In this document: one piece after another, positions 15,423 through 22,798 of the stretch | How positions within the stretch are numbered: position 1 is the first letter of the stretch | How the letters are laid out: each line of letters begins with the position of its first letter | NCBI GenBank assembly: GCA_002070735.1 | Contig: MWDX01000022.1 | Coordinates: 1 to 36,424, forward strand | DNA length: 36,424 bases | Direction: 5' to 3' | Source of the DNA: Parcubacteria group bacterium ADurb.Bin115 | GTDB lineage: Bacteria; Patescibacteriota; Patescibacteriia; Patescibacteriales; UBA12465 | Notes under the pieces: model-generated | The model's input: only the letters and a program-made list of their open reading frames with translations | What the model was told of the DNA's origin: nothing | Databases searched by the model: none | Made by a program: the position numbers and the translations under genes

Positions 15423-15427
15423 AAGAT

Positions 15428-16294
15428 ATGAATAATATCGGGCAATATCTAGCGACCGCCAAATCTTTTAGCCGGGAAGCTCTCAGCCTCCTGGCTTTTG
15501 TTTGTGGACGCGATTCCAGCTGGATAATCGCCCACCCCGAATACAAATTAAATAATCAAGAAACCAAGTTATTCACCAAAAAATTCGAACAATTAAAAAC
15601 AGGCCGCCCTTTAGCTTATCTTTTGGGCGAAAAAAACTTTTACAAACATTCTTTGATAGTCACTCCGGCCGTCTTAATTCCCCGTCCGGAAAGCGAAATT
15701 ATAGTGGAGACTGCGATTGACTATTACCAAAAGAAGCGCCATAACCGCCAAATCTTTCTTGACCTTGGCACCGGTTCCGGGGCTTTAATTATCGCCATCG
15801 CGGACCACCTCAAAAGTAAAGAAGTTTCCCGTCATGGCCGTTGCTATTTCGGCGCTAGCGATATTTCCCCTGCCGCCTTGGCCATCGCCGTCAAGAACGC
15901 TAAAAAACAACACTTAAAGTCACAAATTTCTTTCCGCAGCGGTGACTTACTCCAGCCTTGGCGCCGATATTTACAAATTAACCGCCGCTCACCCTTATTT
16001 ATTGCCGCTAATCTCCCTTATTTAACTCCCGCCGAGAAAGCGCGGGAAACGAGTATTGCCTACGAACCCAAATTAGCTCTTATCGGAGGAAAAGACGGCT
16101 TAGAATTATACCGCCGACTCCTTCAACAAATAGAAACCTTGAAACTATCAGGCCCCCTCTTGCTCATGATGGAAATTAATCCCCATCAAGCCGCCGCCTT
16201 AGTTAAAGAGGCAAAAAAATATTACTTGCCCCAGTATATCCAAAAAAAAGCCGACCTGAGTGGTCGGACCAGATTTATTATTATTGATAAATAA
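15428..16294 (+). CDS. prmC: Release-factor glutamine N5-methyltransferase
   Basis: 288 aa. It methylates the Gln of the GGQ motif in release factors using SAM. Residues 1-75 form the helical N-terminal domain; the Rossmann methyltransferase domain follows with motif I FLDLGTGSGALIIAIA (about residues 115-130). The catalytic N-P-P-Y appears as Asn195-Leu196-Pro197-Tyr198 (AANLPYLTP): the second position is Leu, while the Asn, second Pro and Tyr are kept. The frame is open upstream to ATG 15344 inside prfA, but ATG 15428, 5 nt after the prfA stop, gives the normal N-terminus. It ends 4 nt from the stop of the convergent DUF3048 gene, with no terminator between. Confidence 0.95.
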   Translation: MNNIGQYLATAKSFSREALSLLAFVCGRDSSWIIAHPEYKLNNQETKLFTKKFEQLKTGRPLAYLLGEKNFYKHSLIVTPAVLIPRPESEIIVETAIDYYQKKRHNRQIFLDLGTGSGALIIAIADHLKSKEVSRHGRCYFGASDISPAALAIAVKNAKKQHLKSQISFRSGDLLQPWRRYLQINRRSPLFIAANLPYLTPAEKARETSIAYEPKLALIGGKDGLELYRRLLQQIETLKLSGPLLLMMEINPHQAAALVKEAKKYYLPQYIQKKADLSGRTRFIIIDK

Positions 16295-16298
16295 GAGA

Positions 16299-17399
16299 TT
16301 ATTCAAGGTGAGTATTGCTGTCAGCTACTTCAATCCAGGTTATGCCTGGATTTAATTGTATTTCCGCGCCGTCATCATAATAATAACGAGTACGCTCGCC
16401 CGGACGGTGGCGCCAAAAACCGGAGCGACAAATACCATCCAGGCAAATCTCCGCCCTGCCCTCTCCTTCTAAATCCAGGGCCAAACGACCGGCAACATCT
16501 AAAATTCGGCTTTCGACTTTTTGGATAATAACATTTTTAGCCTGAATCAAGCCCGCTAAATCGCGACTTTCTACGCCGTTAAAATAACGCTGATAACTGT
16601 TAGACTCGGGCAGATAGCGCCACAAAGCTTGAAAATTAGCGCTAAAACGCAAAGATATATCTTTCGGTTCCGGTGTTTTTTCCGGTTTGACTTCCTTCTT
16701 AAAAAGCCAAGAATCAGCTTTCTTTTCGTCTAAACCGCGCTGGCTTAAATAGGAGCGCCAATTATCGCCGCTAGTTAAGACATTATGCGGTGCCATTCTC
16801 ACCACTGATGTCTCCCGCCAAAAATAATTACCATTATAAAATTCATTTAAATCGTACAAATTAGCCGATTTTAAAAGATCCAAAGCTTCCGGACTACCGC
16901 CGCAATGGATAAACAACGCTCTTAATTCTTCTGCCCAGGCAACAAAATATGGCCGAGCACTCCTCACTGGTCCGACCGCGCTCACATCGATATTGGCGGG
17001 AAAAATCGCTAAATAGCGAGTCATACCCCCCTCCACCGGAGCTTCATAAACCAAAGAAGCCAAACTCAGAGCATTCTGAGGCCGAGCCAGCACGTCATTA
17101 TCAATTACCACCGCTACCGGAAAAGCGGAGGCCTCTTTCTCATTGGCCACCGGCAAGCCATTTAGCCAACTAATCGGACAATCGACGCAACCGTCATCAT
17201 TTTCCACAACCGCCTCGTCTCTTAATGGCACCTCTGTACTGGTTGGGGAGGAGGAAGAGTCCAAAAAAGACAGCCACTGCCAATTAGGGGAAAAAACTAG
17301 ATAATACAAGCCTAAACCAGAGAAGACCAATATAAAAAGGGCGGAGATAAGAATCGCCCTGCCCTTTTTAGATAAATATTTTCTACCTCCATCCTCCAT
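16299..17399 (-). CDS. DUF3048-domain protein (YerB-like), membrane-anchored
   Basis: 366 aa. Residues about 14-33 form one N-terminal membrane helix (AILISALFILVFSGLGLYYL), leaving the rest outside. Two DUF3048 parts follow. The N-terminal part is about residues 90-225 (PVAVVIDNDVLARPQNAL, then VYEAPVEGGMTRYLAIF and VGPVRSARPYFVAWA). The C-terminal part is about residues 255-366 (YQRYFNGVESRDLAGLIQAK, ending at GITWIEVADSN). DUF3048 proteins are extracytoplasmic and of unknown activity; B. subtilis YerB belongs here. A Glu/Pro/Ser-rich linker follows the helix. It is last in the operon after rodA and rplY (18 nt after the rplY stop), so an envelope role fits but is not shown. Confidence 0.93.
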   Translation of the reverse strand: MEDGGRKYLSKKGRAILISALFILVFSGLGLYYLVFSPNWQWLSFLDSSSSPTSTEVPLRDEAVVENDDGCVDCPISWLNGLPVANEKEASAFPVAVVIDNDVLARPQNALSLASLVYEAPVEGGMTRYLAIFPANIDVSAVGPVRSARPYFVAWAEELRALFIHCGGSPEALDLLKSANLYDLNEFYNGNYFWRETSVVRMAPHNVLTSGDNWRSYLSQRGLDEKKADSWLFKKEVKPEKTPEPKDISLRFSANFQALWRYLPESNSYQRYFNGVESRDLAGLIQAKNVIIQKVESRILDVAGRLALDLEGEGRAEICLDGICRSGFWRHRPGERTRYYYDDGAEIQLNPGITWIEVADSNTHLE

Positions 17400-17417
17400 A
17401 GACGTAAAAATAGAAGT

Positions 17418-18059
17418 CTATTTTTTATCCTCCGTCTTTTTATCCTCCGTCTTTTCTTCCCCTTCTTTGGCGGTCGTTGCTTCCGTCGCCGGCACTTCAG
17501 CGGCCGGAACCTCTTCCTCCACCCTCTTCGGTTCTTCAATTATACAAATAACCTCGTTGCTTTCATGCATCAATTCAATGCCTTCCGGTAATTTAAGATC
17601 TTGTAAATAAATAGCATCGCCAAACTCATTTAAGCCAGAGATGTCGACATCGATATGATCGACTAAATTGCTCGGCAGACACTCAACGGCCACCTCGTTG
17701 ATATTAACCAAAAAAACACCACCAAGCTCTTTAACCGCTCGCGATTCACCTCTAAATTCTAAAGGAATTTCCGTTTTCACTTTAGCCTTCATATCAACTT
17801 TATAAAAATCAATATGTAAATATTTGCCCTTTAAAACATCTTTTTGGACAGCCTTGACTAATACTGGAAATTCTTGTTTATTAAGCTCTAAAGTAATTAA
17901 ATTTGACTCGCCGGCCTCTGCAAAAACTTTAGTGAAAGTATTGTAATTTAATTTTAAAATAGTACTTTCTAAGCCTTTCCCATATAAGACAGCGGCTAGA
18001 TCGCCTTGACCTAATTTTTCATTTTTTTCCCTAATTTCAGCTGATAATTTAAATTGCAT
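17418..18059 (-). CDS. rplY: Ribosomal protein bL25, CTC form
   Basis: 213 aa. The N-terminal L25 domain (residues about 4-90) binds 5S rRNA: GDLAAVLYGKG, then LITLELNKQEFPVLVKAVQ and KYLHIDFYKVD. The C-terminal TL5/CTC beta domain (about residues 95-185) contains IPLEFRGESRAVKELGGVFL and VDHIDVDISGLNEFGDAI. Together they make the long two-domain CTC (general-stress) form. The last 30 residues are a low-complexity Glu/Lys/Thr/Ala tail, with a 15-bp tandem repeat in the DNA (17422-17452) encoding repeated K-T-E-D-K. The start ATG 18059 has an AAAGGAAA just upstream, one of the few Shine-Dalgarno-like signals in the window. Confidence 0.95.
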   Translation of the reverse strand: MQFKLSAEIREKNEKLGQGDLAAVLYGKGLESTILKLNYNTFTKVFAEAGESNLITLELNKQEFPVLVKAVQKDVLKGKYLHIDFYKVDMKAKVKTEIPLEFRGESRAVKELGGVFLVNINEVAVECLPSNLVDHIDVDISGLNEFGDAIYLQDLKLPEGIELMHESNEVICIIEEPKRVEEEVPAAEVPATEATTAKEGEEKTEDKKTEDKK

Positions 18060-18107
18060 ACTTTCCTTTAACTCGCCTTAGCTACGCTTTCTGTCAGCCA
18101 GCGGCGG

Positions 18108-19214
18108 CTAATAATTAATTTTTGATTTAATAATAATATTTTCAATAATACCGGTAAGGATAAATAAGGAGAAGATGGAGCTCCCGCCGTAGCTAATAAA
18201 AGGAAGCGACAAACCGACCACCGGCATAATGCCAATATTCATACCAATATTAATAAACATTTGAATAAAAATCAAGCCCGCCGCCCCTAGAACAAAATAA
18301 ATACTGAAATCGTTGGGCAAACGTTTGACCGCCGCCAGACAGCGACTAAAAAACAGAGAAAAAAGCAAAAGTACGACCATTACGCCCAAAAAACCAAATT
18401 CCTCAGCAATTACTGAAAAAATAAAATCATTTTGCGCTTCCGGCAAAAATTTCAACTGTGATTGAGAACCTAGGCCCATCCCCTTGCCGTGCCAAGAGCC
18501 GGAGCCGACCGCAATAATTGCTTGAGAGATATTATAACCCTCAACTAAAGAATTGTTGCCCGGATTCAAAAAAGTCAAAAGACGTTGACGCTGATAATCT
18601 TTAAAGAAAAAAGACCAAGCCAAAATAAATATCAGTAAAGAAGAAACAAAAATAGCCACTAAATATTTTTTGGGGAAACCGGCTAAAATTACCATTATCA
18701 ACCAAATAGCCCCTAACATTAAAGCGGAACCAAAATCAGGTTGCATAAGAACCAGAAACATCAAAAAAGCGGCCGCAACACCGGAAACTACCAAATGCCG
18801 CCAGGTCTTAACTTTGGTCGCCAAGTCGGCAAAATAACCGGCTAAAAAAATAAGGAGGATGATTTTGATAATTTCTACCGGCTGAATACCGAAGCCGGCC
18901 ACATCAAACCAACCGCGAGTACCGCGAATACTGGAACCGAAAATCAAAACCGCCACCAAAACTGTCACCCCGAAAAAATAGAGATAGCGGCGCAGGCTTT
19001 TTAAAAAACGATAATCGACAAAAGCAAAAAAAAACAAAAGCACCAAACCGATGGCGACAAAAATTAGCTGCTTATAAAAATTAAGAAGATTGAGACTGCC
19101 TTGACCCAAAGCGACGCTATATATTTCCATTAAACCGAAAGAAGCCAGCAACACTACCGCCGCCAGCAAAAGCCAATCCATTTCTTTTAAATATAGTCTG
19201 ATTTTCATCCACAT
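18108..19214 (-). CDS. rodA: RodA, SEDS-family peptidoglycan glycosyltransferase
   Basis: 368 aa with about 10 membrane helices. SEDS proteins polymerise lipid II into glycan strands, RodA with the elongation machinery. Diagnostic stretches are MQPDFGSALMLGAIWLI, which holds the functionally essential Asp of the family, then GKGMGLGSQSQLKFLPEAQN, DFIFSVIAEEFGFLGV and LPFISYGGSSIFSLF. RodA is preferred to FtsW because of the length, the short N-terminus and GRGxGxG-SQ/LP-AQNDFIF order; FtsW cannot be fully excluded. ATG 19214 is 3 nt after the upstream gene stops; ATG 19208 is an alternative. The gap to rplY (18060-18107) is 48 nt. No class B PBP partner is in the window. Confidence 0.92.
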   Translation of the reverse strand: MWMKIRLYLKEMDWLLLAAVVLLASFGLMEIYSVALGQGSLNLLNFYKQLIFVAIGLVLLFFFAFVDYRFLKSLRRYLYFFGVTVLVAVLIFGSSIRGTRGWFDVAGFGIQPVEIIKIILLIFLAGYFADLATKVKTWRHLVVSGVAAAFLMFLVLMQPDFGSALMLGAIWLIMVILAGFPKKYLVAIFVSSLLIFILAWSFFFKDYQRQRLLTFLNPGNNSLVEGYNISQAIIAVGSGSWHGKGMGLGSQSQLKFLPEAQNDFIFSVIAEEFGFLGVMVVLLLFSLFFSRCLAAVKRLPNDFSIYFVLGAAGLIFIQMFINIGMNIGIMPVVGLSLPFISYGGSSIFSLFILTGIIENIIIKSKINY

Positions 19215-19217
19215 ACA

Positions 19218-20138
19218 TTAGGGAATAATCTCGCCGCGGTAAGGAAAATAGACGCTTTGATCTAAAATATTAACATCGGGGATAATTTCCACTTTATTAA
19301 CGCGCTCACCCCCTGATGGCCAGGATAAAGTGACGGAACGTGTTTCTGCGGACAACAAATTTTCTAAATTATAAGCGTTCACCCCGACTATCCGCGCACC
19401 GTTCCACAAAATAATATCAATTGGCAAGGTGGCAAAATGATACGGAGTGTTATTTTTAACAGTAAATTGTAGGGAGTGAAAAGGATTTTTATCGCCGCTC
19501 CCGGTAAGGCTATATTTATTATCTAACACCTGCACATCAGCCCGGTTTTTAAAATAACTATTCCAATCGGGAATATCATGGGCATTTAAACGCTGCCAAT
19601 TCATGTTAACCACAACCAAACGAAGATTGCTTGGCTTTTCCTCCAGTTCTTGACCGAGCAACAAAAGATATTTCTTGGCACCGGGTAAAATAAAGGAATC
19701 GCCGCAAAGTAACTGGACGCCGTCACTATTTTCTAGGCAATAACGAAAATTACTATAATGGCGAGCATTGGGATTTTCCAGCGGTACTAAAAAATCATAT
19801 TTTCCTTGAACAGAAAAAACAGAAATGTCGCCGACAACGAGATTTTTGGGGGCATTAAGATCACGATAGGCCTGACTATTAATTTGATTGTCCGTTAAAT
19901 TATGCAACAATTCCGTGTCCGCCTGGCGACCGTACAGAAAATAATAAAGATAACTATAGGCAGAATAAGCGAAAGAAAGAGCCGCCGTTATTATTAAAAT
20001 AATTATGAAGATACGCATTATTTGGCGGCGATGAAGCGACAACCATAAACCTATATTCATCTTTTTCAAAGTCAAACCCTCTAAATCTTCATAATTTTCT
20101 AAATCAGCTTCTTTATTCTCTCTAGGCTTCTTGTTCAT
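19218..20138 (-). CDS. Single-pass membrane protein of unknown function upstream of rodA
   Basis: 306 aa. Residues 1-40 are charged and cytoplasmic (NKKPRENKEADLENYEDLEG). Residues about 42-66 form one membrane helix (IMRIFIIILIITAALSFAYS). The remaining ~240 residues would be extracytoplasmic and rich in beta strands. Two segments (about residues 100-175 and 215-300) resemble FxLYD-type beta-sandwiches, for example FTVKNNTPYHFATLPIDIIL then VGVNAYNLENLLSAET; this similarity is by eye only. I recognise no named family. Start ATG 20138; its stop is 3 nt before rodA, so the two are translationally close and may work together in wall synthesis (inference). Confidence 0.8.
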   Translation of the reverse strand: MNKKPRENKEADLENYEDLEGLTLKKMNIGLWLSLHRRQIMRIFIIILIITAALSFAYSAYSYLYYFLYGRQADTELLHNLTDNQINSQAYRDLNAPKNLVVGDISVFSVQGKYDFLVPLENPNARHYSNFRYCLENSDGVQLLCGDSFILPGAKKYLLLLGQELEEKPSNLRLVVVNMNWQRLNAHDIPDWNSYFKNRADVQVLDNKYSLTGSGDKNPFHSLQFTVKNNTPYHFATLPIDIILWNGARIVGVNAYNLENLLSAETRSVTLSWPSGGERVNKVEIIPDVNILDQSVYFPYRGEIIP

Positions 20139-20143
20139 AAATG

Positions 20144-20152
20144 TGTTATAAT
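20144..20152 (+). promoter_or_regulatory. Candidate extended -10 of the aldolase gene
   Basis: TG-T-TATAAT (TG 20144-20145, hexamer 20147-20152), with no good -35. The start would be near 20159 and the leader about 48 nt. It faces a minus-strand extended -10 at 20166-20174. Confidence 0.4.
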
Positions 20153-20165
20153 TAAGAATATTTTG

Positions 20166-20174
20166 ATTATAGCA
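20166..20174 (-). promoter_or_regulatory. Candidate extended -10 of the rodA operon
   Basis: Minus strand TG-C-TATAAT (20174-20166), with a weak TTTAAA at the -35 position (20194-20189, 17-nt spacer). The start would be near 20159, leaving a leader of about 20 nt before ATG 20138. Confidence 0.5.
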
Positions 20175-20206
20175 TAATCATTTTAGTTTTTAAATAAAAA
20201 AATCAT

Positions 20207-21145
20207 ATGGTTAAATTTAGTGTTCCCTTATCCGTCCCCAAACAACAGCGAGATAATTATCTAAAAAATCTTAAACTCGCTACCCGTGGCTGTGGCCGCC
20301 TTTTTCTTTTTGCCGGCGACCAGAAAGTCGAACATTTAAACGCCGACTTCTATGGTCCAGGCATTACTCCTGAAGATGCTTCCCCGGCACATCTCTTTGC
20401 CATTGCCAGCCAAATTCCTGGGGCGGTTTTAGCGGCTCATGTCGGCTTGCTTGCCACTTACGGAAAAGACTATAAAAACCTCCCCTATATCCTCAAAGTC
20501 AACGGCAAAAGTCCGCTCTCCGGCAGCCAAGATAATCTATACAGCGGCGCTTGGCTCAAGAACGATCATGTTATCCGTTTTCAAAGACAAAGTGGCTTGA
20601 AGATCGTGGGTTTAGGCTACACTGTCTATCTCGGCAGCAATCAGGAAGCGCAAATGCTTAAAGAAGCGGCAGAAATGATTCACAGTGCTCACCAAGCCGG
20701 TTTATTGGCAATCATCTGGATGTATCCTCGTCATCCGCAAATCAAAAATGAAGATGACGTCCATCTAATCGCTGGCGGCGCGGGTGTGGCCGCTTGTCTG
20801 GGGGCGGATTTTGTTAAGGTTAAATATCCATATAAGACCGCTAACACCGAGACTAAAGCAGCTGCTTTTAAAGAGGTGATAAGGGCCGCCGGAAAAACAA
20901 GAGTAATTTGCGTCGGTGGTGGCCGACAAAAAGCGGAAGATTTATTAAAGCATCTTTTTAGACAACTTAAAAACGGCGCTGCCGGCATGGCTATCGGACG
21001 CAATCTCCATCAACGACCGCTAAAAGAAGCAATGTCTTTAGGCATGGCTATTAGTGCTCTGATTCATGATAATGTTAGCTTAAATCAAGCTTTAGCCATA
21101 CTAAAAAAAGAGCCAGCGTCTCTTAAAAATCAAAAGAAATCATAA
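20207..21145 (+). CDS. Class I fructose-bisphosphate aldolase, DhnA/DeoC-LacD type
   Basis: 312 aa TIM-barrel enzyme, expected to interconvert fructose-1,6-bisphosphate with DHAP and glyceraldehyde-3-phosphate through a Schiff base. Supporting motifs are FLFAGDQKVEHLN near the N-terminus (substrate Asp on strand 1), GADFVKVKYPY (K-x-K, the Schiff-base Lys region of archaeal-type class I aldolases), ICVGGGRQKAEDLL, and the phosphate-binding GAAGMAIGRNLHQR. Related DhnA-family enzymes act on other aldol substrates (e.g. AroA' or LsrF), so the sugar is not certain. It stands alone, divergent from the rodA operon, and ends in a strong hairpin terminator. No other glycolytic gene is nearby. Confidence 0.88.
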   Translation: MVKFSVPLSVPKQQRDNYLKNLKLATRGCGRLFLFAGDQKVEHLNADFYGPGITPEDASPAHLFAIASQIPGAVLAAHVGLLATYGKDYKNLPYILKVNGKSPLSGSQDNLYSGAWLKNDHVIRFQRQSGLKIVGLGYTVYLGSNQEAQMLKEAAEMIHSAHQAGLLAIIWMYPRHPQIKNEDDVHLIAGGAGVAACLGADFVKVKYPYKTANTETKAAAFKEVIRAAGKTRVICVGGGRQKAEDLLKHLFRQLKNGAAGMAIGRNLHQRPLKEAMSLGMAISALIHDNVSLNQALAILKKEPASLKNQKKS

Positions 21146-21172
21146 AATTTTAGGACTGTTTTAAGTCTATCA

Positions 21173-21205
21173 AAAAAAGACGCTCTTAGTAAAAGCGTCT
21201 TTTTT
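21173..21205. terminator. Bidirectional terminator between aldolase and the 21231-22670 gene
   Basis: AAAAAAGACGCT (21173-21184) pairs with AGCGTCTTTTTT (21194-21205) across a 9-nt loop. Flanking A/T runs make it work in both directions, ending the aldolase (+) and the convergent minus-strand gene. Confidence 0.92.
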
Positions 21206-21230
21206 AATTGGAAAAAAATATCAAAACCCC

Positions 21231-22670
21231 TTATTCAACGGTGATTTTAATTCTGTCAGCCAAACTAGGGGCGCGTTTAATAAAAGCCGGAAAAAATTTA
21301 AGTTCATAAGATTCAATTTCGGGGAAAGAACGAAGATAATCAGCAATTTGCGCTTCATTCAAATTAACTAACTGGCGGCGATCAATGATATTGGCGTCAG
21401 TCCGTAAAGACATCAAGCCCTTAAAACTGGCGGTAACCGTCGCTGTCCCGGTGTCAACATCAAAAGCATCAAGGCGATAAGCAATATCCTTACTATCAAA
21501 AGCGGAAAGTTTTTTATCATCTGGCAATAAGAAAGCTAACTTTGCTTTTACCAGTGTTTCTGCCTGCTCTTTGGAAAAAGAAACGAGGGTAAGGTTGTTG
21601 GTAGCGGAAACCTTAAATTCCGCCACTTCTTCCCCTAATTTAGCGCCCAAATCAATTTTCGCATTACTATCATCTAAAGAATAAGCTAGAGATTCGTGAT
21701 CGTTGTAAAAAGAAGCGAGGCTATTATCTACTTTAGCCGCTAAAATAGATTTAATATCATTAATAGCCTGATCAAGATCGCGCTGCTTCACATATTTTTT
21801 GACTTTATGGCTATACTCAAAAGCCTCATCACTGGTAGCATAAATTTGATCTTGCAAGCCTAGCCAAAGACCGGGAATAGTGAATCGGGTCGGTCCGATA
21901 GCCATTTCCGGCGACACCTTGTCCGCGTAAATTTGTGCCTTGACCTTACCACCGGCCGGAATATTTACCGCTTCTTTTAAACGAAAAAGCTTATTATCAG
22001 GACTAAGCAGACGAGTATTAGCAACTAAAGGCTGAGCTTTACTATATTCATTATGTAAAGTTACTTCCCCGTTAATTTCCTCGCCTAATATCTCCTCACC
22101 ACTAGCTTCATATACTTTTTCCGCGCTCAAGGGAACACTCTGAATACGACCAATTAAGCTGCGGCTGTTAGCGACAGCCGGGGCTTGCTTATCAAGAGCG
22201 GGAACAATGTTAAAGGAGATTGAATCAGAGATGACTTCCGCGCGGGGGTGTAAGGAAATTTTTAAACTGGGAAGAAAAAAATAGGCCACAATTACTAGAA
22301 AAACTGCAGTCAAAGCGATAAACTGAAAAGCGATACGACGATAAAGATGTAAAGATTTTCTGCTTCTGCTGGCCGAGTCTTTATTATCAGGTAAAGAAGT
22401 AGATAAGTTTGGGGCTTGTTTTTTATCTTTCATCTCGGCCACTAAATCAGAAAAGAATTTTTTCTGAACATCCAGACTCTCCCTCTCTTCAAAATTATCC
22501 GCTGGCAATTCTTCCACTGGATGCCGAGTTAAAACATCTTCATCATCGGCAATGACATCAATCGTGATGGGCTTAGCTTTAGGCAAAGGCTTCTCTTTTT
22601 TAACAACGCGCTTGGCACGCGTTTTTTTAAGGGCCGGTTTGTTATCGGCTTCTTTTTTTAATTTAGGCAT
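21231..22670 (-). CDS. Membrane-anchored protein with baseplate-J-like extracytoplasmic region
   Basis: 479 aa from ATG 22670. That start is preferred over the TTG at 22691 because GGAGG (22685-22681) precedes it by 10 nt, a rare clear Shine-Dalgarno here. Residues about 1-115 are highly charged and probably cytoplasmic (Lys-rich, then acidic). One membrane helix follows (IAFQFIALTAVFLVIVAYFF), then ~340 residues outside. The region RLLSPDNKLFRLKEAVNIPA, KVKAQIYADK and GPTRFTIPGL resembles the baseplate J/gp47 beta-rich core, where a value is followed by 'nontrivial additional contributions'. The C-terminal third has repeated alpha-beta segments. Some Patescibacteria proteins of this shape are labelled baseplate-J-like; no phage tail genes are nearby, so a true contractile system is not indicated. 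Function unknown. Confidence 0.78.
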   Translation of the reverse strand: MPKLKKEADNKPALKKTRAKRVVKKEKPLPKAKPITIDVIADDEDVLTRHPVEELPADNFEERESLDVQKKFFSDLVAEMKDKKQAPNLSTSLPDNKDSASRSRKSLHLYRRIAFQFIALTAVFLVIVAYFFLPSLKISLHPRAEVISDSISFNIVPALDKQAPAVANSRSLIGRIQSVPLSAEKVYEASGEEILGEEINGEVTLHNEYSKAQPLVANTRLLSPDNKLFRLKEAVNIPAGGKVKAQIYADKVSPEMAIGPTRFTIPGLWLGLQDQIYATSDEAFEYSHKVKKYVKQRDLDQAINDIKSILAAKVDNSLASFYNDHESLAYSLDDSNAKIDLGAKLGEEVAEFKVSATNNLTLVSFSKEQAETLVKAKLAFLLPDDKKLSAFDSKDIAYRLDAFDVDTGTATVTASFKGLMSLRTDANIIDRRQLVNLNEAQIADYLRSFPEIESYELKFFPAFIKRAPSLADRIKITVE

Positions 22671-22745
22671 AAGCTTGTTTCCTCCGGACAAGCCGGTTTT
22701 AAAAATAATGATACCGCTTTAATTCAAGACAATTCTCTATTTTTT

Positions 22746-22774
22746 ATTATATCAAATTTTTTTTGAGCTCACAA
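22746..22774 (-). promoter_or_regulatory. Promoter of the baseplate-J-like gene
   Basis: Minus strand TTGTGA (22774-22769), 17-nt spacer, TATAAT (22751-22746). It lies in the 128-nt gap after dnaE. The leader of about 70 nt carries the GGAGG ribosome binding site. Confidence 0.65.
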
Positions 22775-22798
22775 TCCAGGGAAAATAAGATTGCCGTT

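Noticed and set aside
15344-15427. Longer N-terminus for PrmC
   Set aside because: It lies inside prfA in another frame; ATG 15428 is 5 nt after the prfA stop and gives a normal PrmC.
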